This document shows, piece by piece, positions 29,464-39,758 of a DNA stretch of 43,195 nucleotides. Each line of letters starts with the position of its first letter. The stretch's first letter is position 1. Source of the stretch: a virus. Below the pieces are notes generated by a model. It saw only the letters and a list, made by a program, of their open reading frames with translations. It was not told the origin of the DNA and did no database searches. The DNA is taken from the IMG/VR virus record IMGVR_UViG_3300034061_004858, positions 1-43,195 of that record; one strand, written 5' to 3'. The position numbers and the translations under genes are program-made.

Positions 29464-30338
29464 TGGATCCCTTAACGATTGGCCTGATCACTGGCGGCCT
29501 CAATGCCGGCATGGGCATCTTTGGCGGGATGCAGCAGGACGCTGCAGAACAAGCCCGCTACAAGCAAGAGCTGCAGAACTATAAGGATGCCAAGCGCTTC
29601 CAGCGGGCCAATGACAGGTTTGCGAACTGGCAGGCCAGGTTCAACGCGAAGCTGAGCAATACCAATTCCAAGTATCAGTATTGGGCCGAGACTGTTAATT
29701 ACAATCAGCAGAAGTCCTACGTCAATTCCCTTAGGAATTACGAAACCATCAGGGCAATTCGCCAGGCGGAGACGGTTGCTGAAACAAGGGCCAACGCAAT
29801 GGCGGCCTACATCGGCGACAGCCAGGCTATCTCAAACGCCTATCAAGAAGCCGACATCCAGGATTCTGTTGGGCGGATGCAATACCGCTGGCGTGCACTG
29901 CAAGCGCGGGCTTCTGTGCAGGCTCTTGAGCAGGAGGGCAACTCGGTGGACCGCATCATTAACGACTACTCACGCCAGCTTGGTGATTATGAAACGCTGC
30001 AGAACATCAACGCTGGGCTGAGGCAGCGCCAGTACACGCGAGAGCAAGCCGCACAGATCGCGCAATACATCAGTCGATACAACAGCCAGAAGTTTTATGA
30101 CGAGCAGCCCTACATGGACCCGCTGCCGCCGTTGGCGCCGTTGCCCACGCTGGTAATGCCGCAGCCGCCCTCGATGACGGGCGCAGCGCCCACCAGGCCG
30201 ACGGGCAATCTCGGCCTAAACATCGCCACCGGTGTGCTCAACGGCGTGCAGGCTGGCCTTGGTGCTTACTCGACGGTCAAAGGGCTGAGCACGCCATCCG
30301 CGCCCAGGGGCTCGGGCACCCCCACAGGAGGTGGCTGA
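29463..30338 (+). CDS. Internal virion protein B, gp14-like
   Basis: The product has 291 aa. It has a hydrophobic Gly-rich N-terminus (LTIGLITGGLNAGMGIFGGM), then a long helical Gln/Arg/Ala region (~30-215) and a Pro-rich end with GNLGLNIATGVLNGVQAGLGAY. T7 gp14 is similar: an N-terminal membrane-inserting segment plus coiled coil. It is ejected and forms the outer-membrane part of the DNA channel. The start overlaps the previous TAA by one base. Confidence 0.78.
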   Translation: MDPLTIGLITGGLNAGMGIFGGMQQDAAEQARYKQELQNYKDAKRFQRANDRFANWQARFNAKLSNTNSKYQYWAETVNYNQQKSYVNSLRNYETIRAIRQAETVAETRANAMAAYIGDSQAISNAYQEADIQDSVGRMQYRWRALQARASVQALEQEGNSVDRIINDYSRQLGDYETLQNINAGLRQRQYTREQAAQIAQYISRYNSQKFYDEQPYMDPLPPLAPLPTLVMPQPPSMTGAAPTRPTGNLGLNIATGVLNGVQAGLGAYSTVKGLSTPSAPRGSGTPTGGG

Positions 30339-30339
30339 C

Positions 30340-33300
30340 ATGGCTGAGCGTCTTCCCTTTGGCCAGGTCACGCCTGTCGCCAAGCCTCTCGACACCTACA
30401 TCCAGCCATCGGCGCAGGAGAGCCTGGCCCGCCCCGCGCAGCCCTCTGAGGTTCGGGCAAGCGGCGGCCTGAGAGCGATCAACACCGGCGGAGGCGGAGT
30501 TATTCGCAGCCAGGCCGACCCAGGTCGAAACCTGCAGGCGACGGCTGAGGCCCTGGCTCCGTTCAATCGAGCCCTGACTCAGACGCTGACTGTTGGTGTT
30601 GGCATGGTTAAGGCCCAGCAGATCGATGCGGGCTACATCGAGGCACAGAACGAATACGCCCGTGCCCAGCTGGTGATGCAGCAGCAGGCGGAAGTGTCGG
30701 CCACCAATGCCGCCAGCCAAATCACGCAGCTGGAGAAGGTGGACCCGGTGGCGGCAATCCTGCTGAAGGACGCCAATCCGTGGAAGCAGATCGGCCGCCG
30801 GCGTGCGATCGCGCAGATCGCTGGTGGCGAGGTGGACAGCGCTTTGTCCTCGACGTTGGCCCAGGACTTTGGCCGGCTAGCCGGGCTGCCCCCTGGCAGC
30901 GGCGAGCTGATGAAGGCCCGGGTGCAGGTCACCAATCAGGTGATGCAGCGCTACGGGTTGACGGAAGACATGCCGGAAGTGGCGCAGTATTTCACGCCGG
31001 CAATGAGCCGTGCGTGGGACAAGTTCGCCACCAAGCACGAGCAGGCCTACAACGACCAGCTGGAAGCGAGCACCACCGCGTCGGGGATTGCGGCGATGGG
31101 TGCTGGTCTGCAGTCGATGTATCAGAGCGGCATTCCCTTCAACGGGGCCCAGGTGATGCCTGGTGACCCGATGTGGCCGCAGCTGGCTGGGCTGATGTTG
31201 ACCCAGGAGATGGACAAGCAGCTGCAGATGATTGGCGGCTCCAGCCGGGTGCGTGCAGCGAAGGAGATGCGTGAGCAGCTGATGGGCAGCTACGGCCAGG
31301 TGCCGGGTATGTCCGAGGCGCTCACCTTCGTGCGTGGCGGCGACCCATCAGTGCCGATGGAGAAGCGCCCGACTTGGGGGGCTAGCAATCCGCTGGACAT
31401 GATCGAGCTCAAGAACCGCGGCAACGAGGCGCGGATCAAGGACTACGAGCTTGGGCAGCAGGGGATCGAGCAGAAGCTGGATTCGCTCTGGTACCAGCAG
31501 GGATCGCCCGGGGCGATGTTGCCGACAGACCCCGGCTACCCGGCGGCGTTGATCACGTTCCGCAATCAGGCGGCGGCGTTGGGCTACAGGGATGTCGACA
31601 CCTACATGAACGGGCGGATGAGCTCGACCTCATCGGTGTTGGCTGAGGCCTACCGGCCGGACCCGCTTGCCAGCCAGGATTTCCTCAGCGCAATCGAGGA
31701 CACTCCGCCTTCCGCCTTCTCATCCCCCGAGGGGCTGAAGCAGCTGCGCCAGCAGGCTCGGGATGCGGCCAGAGCCGAACCCACCCCTGCACTGCAGGCC
31801 GAGCGCTACCGCGAATACAACGAGGCGATCGAGCGCAAGCGCCGGCAGGCAGAAGACGCCACGCCTGGAGTGCAGCAGCAGATCGACCAGGCCCTGCTGC
31901 AGGATCTGGCCCTGCCCGAGGTGAAGAAGCTGCTCGACCAGGGCAAGCCCGGCGGCAGCAGCATGATGCAGTCGCTGATCCAGCAGGGCACCAGCGCGGC
32001 TGCAGCGGCCGCCAGTGCCTTCGGGCAAAGCAATGCCGTGGCCTTCACCAACGGCGTGCAGAACCTCTATCTGCGGGCGGCTGAGGATGCGCTCAACCAG
32101 TGGCGCGAGGACAACCCAGGCCGCGCGATGAGCCCGGCGGCCAAGAACCGGATCGTCAGCCAGGCCGTGGCCGATGCCCGCAAGAGCAAGGCCTACGAGG
32201 ACCTCTACTCCACGCTGACGGGCAAGAAGCCTGGGCAGGTCGGCCCTGGCTCTGTCGGTACTGGCCCCAGCCAGGGCACCCAGCCTGGCCCGCAGGCTCG
32301 GGGTGTGCCCAAGGCACAGGCCGCTGCGTTGCCCGACAGCACGGTGAAGGGCTATGCAGCCCGGCCGGTGATGGCGGGGAACTGGCTGCACAGCGAACTG
32401 GACAGCATCAACAAGGGCAAGCCGGTGAGCACCGAGCTCTACCAGCTGGCCAAGCGAGCTGGCACCAGCGTGAACCGCTACCTGCTCGAGCAGTTGCGCT
32501 TCTACCCCCAGCTGGACCCGGATGGATCGGCATCGCGCTTTCTCCAGGACCAGGTGCGCAAACAGCGCCAGGGGCAGCAAGTGTCGAGCGCCAACTACCG
32601 CGGGGCGACAGGTGGCTTGGCCATGGTGCCCGCCGGGTACAACCCGATGGCGCCCGGCAGCTGGTTGATGAACCTGCTGATGCCGCCGGCGGCAGCGGCG
32701 ACGCTGCCCCCGATGGGAGGTGGCGGCCGCCCTTTTGGGGGTAGCGGAGGCAGCTTTGAAAGGCCTGCCTCCGTCGTCTACGAGCGCCCCGACGGCCAGC
32801 CTGGTGTTGACCTCTACTTCCCCAGCAAGCGCTTCCCTGCGGTGCTGGAGGGTGTGGTGAAAGACGTGAGCCGAGAGGGCGGCTACGGCAACTACATCGT
32901 TGTCGAGTCGGTTGACCCTCTGACCAACCGCAAGGTGGATGTGCTCTATGGCCACCTGGCGGATGGCAGCGTGCGCGTTCGCCCGGGGCAGCGGGTGTCT
33001 GCTGGGCAGGTGATCGGCCAGCAGGGCGGCACAGGCAACGTCCGCTCGGCTGACGGCACGATCGCCAGCATCGACTTTCTGGCCCCACGAGGCGCAGGCA
33101 GTAGGGACATGACCCCTTATGCCGGGTTCGACCAGCTGCGGCGGCATGTGGTGAGCAGTCTTCAAAGCGGTGCGAGCCGCCCTGCGACGCGACGTGGTGG
33201 CGGCATGACGGGCCTGGCCACCTACTACACCGGCAGCGGTGGCAGTGATGGTGTCGCCGGTGGACCCACTGCAAACGGTGAGCGCTACAACCCCAACGCC

Positions 33301-33543
33301 ATGACGGCTGCTGTGCAGTGGAGTCTGCGCGGCAAGTATCTCAACAAGTGGGTCACCGTTGAGGACCTGGACACCGGCAAGACGGTGAAGGTCTGGGTCA
33401 ACGATGTTGGCCAGATGGGTGGCAATGAACGAACGATCAATCGCTCTGATCCAAGAGTGATTGATTTGTCTCCTGCCGCCTTCAGAAAACTATTCGGCAG
33501 CACCAGCAGGGGTGTGGGCCGTATCCGCATTGTGGAGGGCTGA
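30340..33543 (+). CDS. gp15-like internal core protein fused to M23-like and RlpA-like domains
   Basis: AGGAGGTG upstream selects the ATG at 30340 (1067 aa) over the GTG at 30331. Residues ~1-750 are a helical core/ejection protein in the gp15 position. Residues ~814-915 look like an M23 peptidase fold (LYGHL with His872, a G-V-D at 822-824), but the first zinc His is Gln820 and the HxH is replaced by S-I-D, so it is probably inactive. Residues ~956-1067 are an RlpA-like double-psi barrel (TANGERYNPNAMTAA, VWVNDVGQ, VIDLSPAAFRKLFG). It probably acts on the cell wall during DNA ejection, a job done by gp16 in T7. Confidence 0.82.
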   Translation: MAERLPFGQVTPVAKPLDTYIQPSAQESLARPAQPSEVRASGGLRAINTGGGGVIRSQADPGRNLQATAEALAPFNRALTQTLTVGVGMVKAQQIDAGYIEAQNEYARAQLVMQQQAEVSATNAASQITQLEKVDPVAAILLKDANPWKQIGRRRAIAQIAGGEVDSALSSTLAQDFGRLAGLPPGSGELMKARVQVTNQVMQRYGLTEDMPEVAQYFTPAMSRAWDKFATKHEQAYNDQLEASTTASGIAAMGAGLQSMYQSGIPFNGAQVMPGDPMWPQLAGLMLTQEMDKQLQMIGGSSRVRAAKEMREQLMGSYGQVPGMSEALTFVRGGDPSVPMEKRPTWGASNPLDMIELKNRGNEARIKDYELGQQGIEQKLDSLWYQQGSPGAMLPTDPGYPAALITFRNQAAALGYRDVDTYMNGRMSSTSSVLAEAYRPDPLASQDFLSAIEDTPPSAFSSPEGLKQLRQQARDAARAEPTPALQAERYREYNEAIERKRRQAEDATPGVQQQIDQALLQDLALPEVKKLLDQGKPGGSSMMQSLIQQGTSAAAAAASAFGQSNAVAFTNGVQNLYLRAAEDALNQWREDNPGRAMSPAAKNRIVSQAVADARKSKAYEDLYSTLTGKKPGQVGPGSVGTGPSQGTQPGPQARGVPKAQAAALPDSTVKGYAARPVMAGNWLHSELDSINKGKPVSTELYQLAKRAGTSVNRYLLEQLRFYPQLDPDGSASRFLQDQVRKQRQGQQVSSANYRGATGGLAMVPAGYNPMAPGSWLMNLLMPPAAAATLPPMGGGGRPFGGSGGSFERPASVVYERPDGQPGVDLYFPSKRFPAVLEGVVKDVSREGGYGNYIVVESVDPLTNRKVDVLYGHLADGSVRVRPGQRVSAGQVIGQQGGTGNVRSADGTIASIDFLAPRGAGSRDMTPYAGFDQLRRHVVSSLQSGASRPATRRGGGMTGLATYYTGSGGSDGVAGGPTANGERYNPNAMTAAVQWSLRGKYLNKWVTVEDLDTGKTVKVWVNDVGQMGGNERTINRSDPRVIDLSPAAFRKLFGSTSRGVGRIRIVEG

Positions 33544-33546
33544 TCC

Positions 33547-36411
33547 ATGCCGAAGTTCAACCTTGCGCCGCTACCCCAGGACCTAGACCCGGCCTGGCCA
33601 CCGGCGCCACAGGGCCGCCCCAGCGCTGGCCAAGCCAGAGAGATTGGCAACCGTCGCATTGAGCAGGCTGCGGCTTCGGTCCCCGTTATTGGTGGATTGC
33701 TGAAACCGATCGCTCAATTCGGCAATGCGCTGGCTTCGCCTGACACCAAGATCGGCATCTTTACCGGCCCGGTGAATGGCATCAGCAAGCTCGGCAATGC
33801 GGTCGGTGATCTGATCCAGCGCAAGCCGATCGATGTCAGCGACGCGTGGACGATTAGCGACAAGACGGCGCGACAACTCAACCCATTTCGGCTTGGCTCT
33901 GGCGGCCAGTACGTGGGGCCATCGGATCAGGCTGGCTTGGAGATTGGTGAAGCCATCGGGGCTGAGCTGGTGGGCGGCGCCGCGATCCGCGGCATCCAGG
34001 CGGTTGGCCTTGTGAAGGCTGCGGCCGATGCGCTCAAGGCCACCCGGCAGGTAAAGCGGCTGGCGGTTGCAGCCAAGGTCAGCGCCCCAGTAAGGGCCGG
34101 TGTCACGGTGGCCGGCAACGTGGCGGAAGCCACGGCCAGCACAGCTGCTGCTGCGCTGTTCCTGGATGCCGAGGACGGCAACCTGGCCAACCTTGGCGAT
34201 GCCATCGGGCTGAACCTCCCGGGACGGGTGGACGGCAACGACAACTACCTGCAGGCCCTGGGCAAGAGCCTGTTTGTGGAAGGTCTCGCTGCCCCCCTGG
34301 CCCTGATGGGGGCCGGCGCTTTGATTCCCCCGATCAGGAAGGGCCTCGCTGAGGGCGGCTCTGCCTGGCTCGACGAACTGGCTGAGGCAGAGCTGGCCCC
34401 CTACATGGCCGGGATGCGTTCCAATCTGGGAACACAGCCGCCGGGGCAGGTTGTCCCGATGCCTCCCACTGAGGCTGCCCCCACAAGACCGCGTGGAGGC
34501 GATCTCGCCCCCTACGTTCCGCCGAGCTCACGGGCACTCCCAGCCGCGGGTGAAACGAGCGGGACGTTTCTTGAGTTCGACTCGGCGATCAGCCGAGCCG
34601 TTCAAGAGCAGAAGCAGATCCAGCAGGTGGTCGAACAGCGCCAGCGCCTGCAGGACATGGGCCTGGTGCAGCAGGGCGAAGCCGGCCAGCTCGAGCTGAG
34701 CCTGGGCGGTGCGGTTGACCCTGAGATCCGCTTGCAGATCCGCCAGCTGCAGACGCAGCGCGGCCAGCTGATCAAGCAGGGCATGGACTCCGGCGAGGAC
34801 ATGACACAGCAGTTGGGTGAGATCGATCAGCAGATCGCCGACCTGGTGCAGGCCGGCAATGGCCAGGACTTCATGCCGGGTGAGCGGGCCTATCAGCCTG
34901 AGCTGGACATGCCGGACCCCAGGCCTGAGCTCGACACCTACCTGGCCAACCTGGACGAGCTGAGCGACGCCGAGCTGCGGCAGATCCACAGCCGGGTGTA
35001 CCAGCAGCAGAACGCTGAGCGTGCGGCGCAGGAGCTGGCGGCCACGCAGGCCCGGTTGGAGGAGCTGAACCAGCGGGCAGCCGAGATCCAGGCCAGGGCT
35101 GAAGCCGGAGAGATCACACCGACCGGCGCCAAGCGGATGACCACCAAGGCGCAGAAGGAGATCGAGCAGGTGCAGATGCAGCTGCGTGCGATCGAAGGTC
35201 GGCAGCGGGTGCCTGAGTCCCTGGTGGGTGATCAGCTGCAGCTGCGCATCGAGCAGCAGGGCCAGCTGGATCTGAACGCACCGGTGCAGATGCCGCCCTT
35301 CGAGGCTGTGACCCGCACCGCCAGCGAGTACGGGTACAACTCGCCCGATGAGTACCGCGCTGCGCTGCAGGGCTGGAACCGCGATCAGCTGCGGCGCCTC
35401 TCGATGCCGGACTCCAGCCCGGAGGTGGCGGCCCTGGTAAAGGCCCGCACTGGCCGCCGGGTGTGGCAGGCCAAGAAGAGCGACATCATCGATGCCTTGG
35501 TGGAGATCAGCACCCGCCGCGGCCGCTACCTCCCGCCGGAGGCTGAGCAGCTGGCGATGGAGCTGAAGGCCAATCAGTTTGGGGATGCGGCGCCCCTGTT
35601 TGACCGGCCGGCTGAGCTGGACGTCCCTGGGATGGGAACCGTTCTCGATGCCGATGGCAATGAGGTGCCCGTCCCGCTGACGGATTACAGCGGCCGCGGC
35701 ATGGACTCTCAGACCCGCGAGCGGTTGAAGGGCGAGATTCTGCAGCGTGCGATCGACAACGGTGAGGTGCAGCCTCCGTTCAGCCCACTGCCTGAGCGGC
35801 CGCGCACCACCTTTCAGCAGAGCTCGATGGTGGATGAGATGTTCGCCGACCCCACCGGCCAGCTACCGCTGCTTTATGCGAACGACCAGCTGCCGACCTA
35901 CAAGGCCGGATCGAAGAACGCCGACGCGTTGATTGAAGAGCTGCGGCTGCGATTCGAGTACAAGGCCCTTGACGATGCAGCGCAGCAGGCACAGCGCGAT
36001 GCGTACCTGGCAGAGAAGGGATGGGACACGATGCCCTGGGAAGAGAAGAAGAAGCTCGGCATCTTGAGTGAGGGCTTCTACAGCCTCGATCCCTACAGCG
36101 AGCGCTTCCAGGACCCAACACCTGCAGCGCGATCTGATCTGGGGATGCAGCAGCCGGTGGCACCACGCAAGCCGAATCAGTACCGACTGACCTTCGATGA
36201 GAAGGGCAACTCGCAGGTGATTGCTGAACCCAAGGCGCAGGCAAAACCCAAGCCAGAGGAGGTGAAAGCACAGCAGCGGGAGGCGGCCGCGGCCAAGCGG
36301 CAGGCCAAGAATGAAGCGACCAAGGCAACCACAGCCCTGGACAAGCAGGAGGCTGCGATTAAGAAAAGGCTGGACGAACTGGCCCGTCAATCCAAAGGAG
36401 CGAGCTGCTAA
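33547..36411 (+). CDS. Large internal virion (ejection) protein
   Basis: The product has 954 aa. The N-terminal ~280 residues include Ala/Gly-rich hydrophobic stretches (EIGEAIGAELVGGAAIRGIQAVGLV, LFVEGLAAPLALMGAGALI). The middle (~350-560) is Gln/Glu-rich coiled coil and the end is Lys/Ala-rich. By order it corresponds to part of the gp15/gp16 core that forms the inner-membrane channel in T7-like phages. I see no lysozyme-like motif. Its TAA overlaps the next ATG. Confidence 0.7.
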   Translation: MPKFNLAPLPQDLDPAWPPAPQGRPSAGQAREIGNRRIEQAAASVPVIGGLLKPIAQFGNALASPDTKIGIFTGPVNGISKLGNAVGDLIQRKPIDVSDAWTISDKTARQLNPFRLGSGGQYVGPSDQAGLEIGEAIGAELVGGAAIRGIQAVGLVKAAADALKATRQVKRLAVAAKVSAPVRAGVTVAGNVAEATASTAAAALFLDAEDGNLANLGDAIGLNLPGRVDGNDNYLQALGKSLFVEGLAAPLALMGAGALIPPIRKGLAEGGSAWLDELAEAELAPYMAGMRSNLGTQPPGQVVPMPPTEAAPTRPRGGDLAPYVPPSSRALPAAGETSGTFLEFDSAISRAVQEQKQIQQVVEQRQRLQDMGLVQQGEAGQLELSLGGAVDPEIRLQIRQLQTQRGQLIKQGMDSGEDMTQQLGEIDQQIADLVQAGNGQDFMPGERAYQPELDMPDPRPELDTYLANLDELSDAELRQIHSRVYQQQNAERAAQELAATQARLEELNQRAAEIQARAEAGEITPTGAKRMTTKAQKEIEQVQMQLRAIEGRQRVPESLVGDQLQLRIEQQGQLDLNAPVQMPPFEAVTRTASEYGYNSPDEYRAALQGWNRDQLRRLSMPDSSPEVAALVKARTGRRVWQAKKSDIIDALVEISTRRGRYLPPEAEQLAMELKANQFGDAAPLFDRPAELDVPGMGTVLDADGNEVPVPLTDYSGRGMDSQTRERLKGEILQRAIDNGEVQPPFSPLPERPRTTFQQSSMVDEMFADPTGQLPLLYANDQLPTYKAGSKNADALIEELRLRFEYKALDDAAQQAQRDAYLAEKGWDTMPWEEKKKLGILSEGFYSLDPYSERFQDPTPAARSDLGMQQPVAPRKPNQYRLTFDEKGNSQVIAEPKAQAKPKPEEVKAQQREAAAAKRQAKNEATKATTALDKQEAAIKKRLDELARQSKGASC

Positions 36412-39400
36412 TGACCAGCTGCAATGACATCAACTCTGAGATCAAAGAGCTCGAGGCGCAGCTGGAGGCCATCGCTTCCGTGCGCCGGGGGCTGCAGGCG
36501 CAGACCGAACTGCTCGATGGGCAGCCGCCGCGGAAGCCCCGGGTGCTGCGCACCTACACCGGTGATGCGGTGACGGTGGAGCCGGGCGAGTGGATCACCC
36601 AGGCCGAACTGGATGCAGCCCGGATGGGCGATGAAACCATCCGGCAAATGGTGGAGGCCGGGTTTGACGGGAAGCGTGGCCCCCGCGGCCGCACCGGGCG
36701 GATGGTGAACTACGCCCAGATCGCACCCGACGATCAGAACATCGCGGCCCTGTTGGAGATCATGGGCCTCAAGCGTGCCAACACGCCCAAGGGTGTTGAG
36801 CTGCGTCGGCCGTTCACCAATCAGATTGCGTCGCGTGCGCTGCTGGCCATGGCGCAGAAGGCGGGGGCGGATCCAAGGGAGGTGGCTAAGATGCTCAAGG
36901 GCCGTGTGGCCGGCATCGACAACCTGCCCAGCGCTGTCTATTCGGTGGCCAAGGCCCGCTGGGATTCGGCGGTTCAGTACAGCGATGCCCTCGATGAGCT
37001 GGCCGATGCAATCGATGGCGGCTACCTCTCTGACGACATCAAGACCCAGGCTGGCAATGCTGCCAAGTGGGCCCACTTCTACGAGAACCTCGACGCCCAG
37101 GTGCGGCGCCGTGTGGGTCAGGCCCTGAAGTCGCTGCAGTTCAAGGCCGACGACGACATCCCCTTCATCGATGTGAAGAAGGAGGCAGCCCAGCTCACGA
37201 TCGATGACGTGGAGGGCAACAGCCTGGTGGCTGACATGCTCAAGCTCACGGCTGAAGGCAACGCCAAAGAGCTGCGCCGGCGTGCTGCAGCGAAGCGGCT
37301 GGTGACGATGCAGGGCGGCGAGGTGAACCGCAAGGGGTTCATGGCCGAGTTGGAGATCCTCAACACGCTGCGCCGAGCCAACCTCCTCTCATCGCTGTCC
37401 ACCTGGGTGGTGCGCAACCCGGTCAGTGGTGCCCTGGTGCAGGGCACCTACATGGCAGAGGACGTGGTGTCTGGAGTGGTGAGGGGCATCGCCAAGAACG
37501 GCCTGAAGCCTGGCGTGGCCGATGGCCTGCAGGCTGCGGGCTATGCGGCGCGTGCATGGAACACGGCCTGGGGCATGGCCTGGGGCAATGCCTCTGAATC
37601 CCTGCTGAAAGGCAAGGGAACGATGGGTGACGACAACCTGAAGTACGTCACCAAGGGGATTTACGAATCACCCAAGGAGTACGTCAACGGCATCCTCACC
37701 ACCAAGTGGGATGAGCTGTTCTCCGGGCAATCGCTCAACCCGTTGAACGCTGGGGAGACGGCGCTGAAGATGCTCAACATCCTCAACGCGGGCGCATGGA
37801 AGGTGCTCGGCGAAGGGATGGAGAAGCTGACGGGCAGCGACTTCGGTTACCTCGCGCCCTTCCGCCTGCTCAACGGTGGTGACGAGTTCATGCGCACCCA
37901 GGCCTACGTGTGGAAGGCGAACCATGAGGCCTTCATGCGAGCCGCTGAGGAGGGCCGGGCCCAGGGGATGGATGCCCGCTGGATCGAAAGCCGTGCGGAT
38001 GAGCTGGCGAAGAACACGATCTTTGATGGAGTGTTCACTGACGATCAGCTGATCGAGTTCCGCCGCACCAGGAACGAGCAATACGGCATCCCTGCCGGTG
38101 ATGAGATCGGCAACGATGAGTTGCGGGCCATGCTGTACAACATGTACAAGAACGCCCCGAACTTGGCCGATGACATTGGCCAGGTTGCCTACAACCGCGG
38201 GGCAGACATTGCCTTCACCAATGATCTGAAAGATCCGCTCAGCCAGGGCGTTCAGCTGATGCGGCAGAACCCGATCGCCGGCTGGCTCATCCCCTTCTGG
38301 AAGGTGCCGATCAACGGCATCGGCTGGGTGCTGAACCGCGACATCCTGGTGCGGATGCCGGCACAGCTGGTGATGGAGGTGCAGCAGGCCGGCTCGCGCC
38401 GTGCTGGTGATGCCCTGCGCTACACCCCTGAGCAGATGGCGGATGCCAGGGCCCGCACCGTGGTGGCCGTGGCTCTCGCGGCCGGCACTCACATGCTCTG
38501 GGAGAGCGGCATCTTCACCGATGGCGGCCCGGCCGACCCCAGGCAGAACGAGCGCTGGTCACGCAACAACAGCCCCTACAGCTTCAGCCTGGTGAACACA
38601 ATCGCCGCTGGCATCAAGGTGCGTGCCAACGGCATCGATCCGATCGATTTGATGGGCCTTCATGCCGACACGCTCAGGGCCTGGGACGAGGGCTACATCC
38701 AGGAGGGGGATGCCGCCAAGGCCCTGGAGAAGATCATTTATGCCTGGGGCAACCTGCTGAAGAACAAGGCTGCGCTGAAGAACATCACGACGATCCTCAA
38801 CGTGATGCAGGACCCTGAGCGCTACGACTTCGCCGATGTTCTGGCCGATCAGATGGGGGGCACGCTGCCGATCTCAGGCCTGATGGGCCATGTGGGCCGG
38901 GTGATGGAGGACCCGAGCGAGCGCATGGTGAAGATGCGCTTCCCCTCGAAGGAGGAGATGGCCGCCTTGGGTAAGGACCCTTTGTTCGGCGTGTTGCAGC
39001 CGGTGGTGGACATGCTGCAAAAGGCCACGGCCCGTGCGTTCTCCAGCTACCCGGGGCTCAGTGGTTTGCAGCCCCGGCAGAAAGACTGGCTAGGCAGCAA
39101 GATTCAACGGCCTCTGGGCTTGCCCCTTGATCTGGCCATTCCATTCATGCCGGTGATCAGGCCACAGGATCCCCTCTATGACTGGCTGGACCGTCACGGT
39201 TTCGGGGCGAAGCCTCACCCAGAAGGGAAGCTCTCGGTTGTGGCCGGCGGCCCTGAGATCGTCATGACCCACGAGGAGGAGGATTTCTACCGGGAGACCA
39301 TGCGCACCATCCGTGGTGGAGTTCATCCAGAGCAGCTGGGAATGGGCGCCAACCCTGTGATGGACATCTGGCCGGTGGTGCAGGGCAAGACGTTGCAGCA

Positions 39401-39710
39401 GGCACTGCGGGTGCTGATGCGTGACCCCAACTACAACCAGCTGCTCAACATTCCTCAGGGCCAGATCAGCCCGAGCCTGATGGCTCAGCCAGGCAGGACA
39501 TTGAGCGAGCGGCAGAAGGGGCCCGGCGGTGAGCTTTACAAGCCGATCGACCAGGTGATCGAGTACTACGACAAGCTGGCCCAGCTTGAGCTGGTGAAGA
39601 ACAGCCAGTTCACGGTGCGCGATCGCATCCTTGGGATGGCGAAGCAGAAGCAGGACGCACTGCAACAGTTCGCTGAAAGCGCAAGCGCATTAGGCATGGT
39701 TAGGCAATAG
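36411..39710 (+). CDS. Large internal virion protein, gp16 C-terminal-like
   Basis: The product has 1099 aa. After an N-terminal coiled coil (EIKELEAQLEAIASVRRGLQ), the segments ANLLSSLSTWVVRNPVSGALVQGTYMAEDVV, DEFMRTQAYVWKANHEAFMRA and GWLIPFWKVPINGIGWVLNRD are typical of gp16-type ejection proteins in T7-like and cyano podoviruses. It would join the trans-envelope DNA channel. No transglycosylase domain is seen at the N-terminus, where T7 gp16 has one. A cell-wall domain sits on the gp15-like protein instead. Confidence 0.78.
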   Translation: MTSCNDINSEIKELEAQLEAIASVRRGLQAQTELLDGQPPRKPRVLRTYTGDAVTVEPGEWITQAELDAARMGDETIRQMVEAGFDGKRGPRGRTGRMVNYAQIAPDDQNIAALLEIMGLKRANTPKGVELRRPFTNQIASRALLAMAQKAGADPREVAKMLKGRVAGIDNLPSAVYSVAKARWDSAVQYSDALDELADAIDGGYLSDDIKTQAGNAAKWAHFYENLDAQVRRRVGQALKSLQFKADDDIPFIDVKKEAAQLTIDDVEGNSLVADMLKLTAEGNAKELRRRAAAKRLVTMQGGEVNRKGFMAELEILNTLRRANLLSSLSTWVVRNPVSGALVQGTYMAEDVVSGVVRGIAKNGLKPGVADGLQAAGYAARAWNTAWGMAWGNASESLLKGKGTMGDDNLKYVTKGIYESPKEYVNGILTTKWDELFSGQSLNPLNAGETALKMLNILNAGAWKVLGEGMEKLTGSDFGYLAPFRLLNGGDEFMRTQAYVWKANHEAFMRAAEEGRAQGMDARWIESRADELAKNTIFDGVFTDDQLIEFRRTRNEQYGIPAGDEIGNDELRAMLYNMYKNAPNLADDIGQVAYNRGADIAFTNDLKDPLSQGVQLMRQNPIAGWLIPFWKVPINGIGWVLNRDILVRMPAQLVMEVQQAGSRRAGDALRYTPEQMADARARTVVAVALAAGTHMLWESGIFTDGGPADPRQNERWSRNNSPYSFSLVNTIAAGIKVRANGIDPIDLMGLHADTLRAWDEGYIQEGDAAKALEKIIYAWGNLLKNKAALKNITTILNVMQDPERYDFADVLADQMGGTLPISGLMGHVGRVMEDPSERMVKMRFPSKEEMAALGKDPLFGVLQPVVDMLQKATARAFSSYPGLSGLQPRQKDWLGSKIQRPLGLPLDLAIPFMPVIRPQDPLYDWLDRHGFGAKPHPEGKLSVVAGGPEIVMTHEEEDFYRETMRTIRGGVHPEQLGMGANPVMDIWPVVQGKTLQQALRVLMRDPNYNQLLNIPQGQISPSLMAQPGRTLSERQKGPGGELYKPIDQVIEYYDKLAQLELVKNSQFTVRDRILGMAKQKQDALQQFAESASALGMVRQ

Positions 39711-39730
39711 GCATCCCGATAGCCTGAGAA

Positions 39731-39744
39731 GTGCACAGGTGCAC
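39731..39744. promoter_or_regulatory. GTGCA dyad site 10
   Basis: GTGCACAGGTGCAC is two GTGCAC palindromes 2 bp apart, the same core as the other sites. It lies in the 48-bp gap before the tail-fibre gene, 14 bp before its ATG. Confidence 0.5.
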
Positions 39745-39758
39745 AGCTGCAGGCGGCG

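Noticed and set aside
31720-33165. 481-codon minus-strand frame
   Set aside because: Antisense shadow of the gp15-like gene, rich in Ala, Arg and His.
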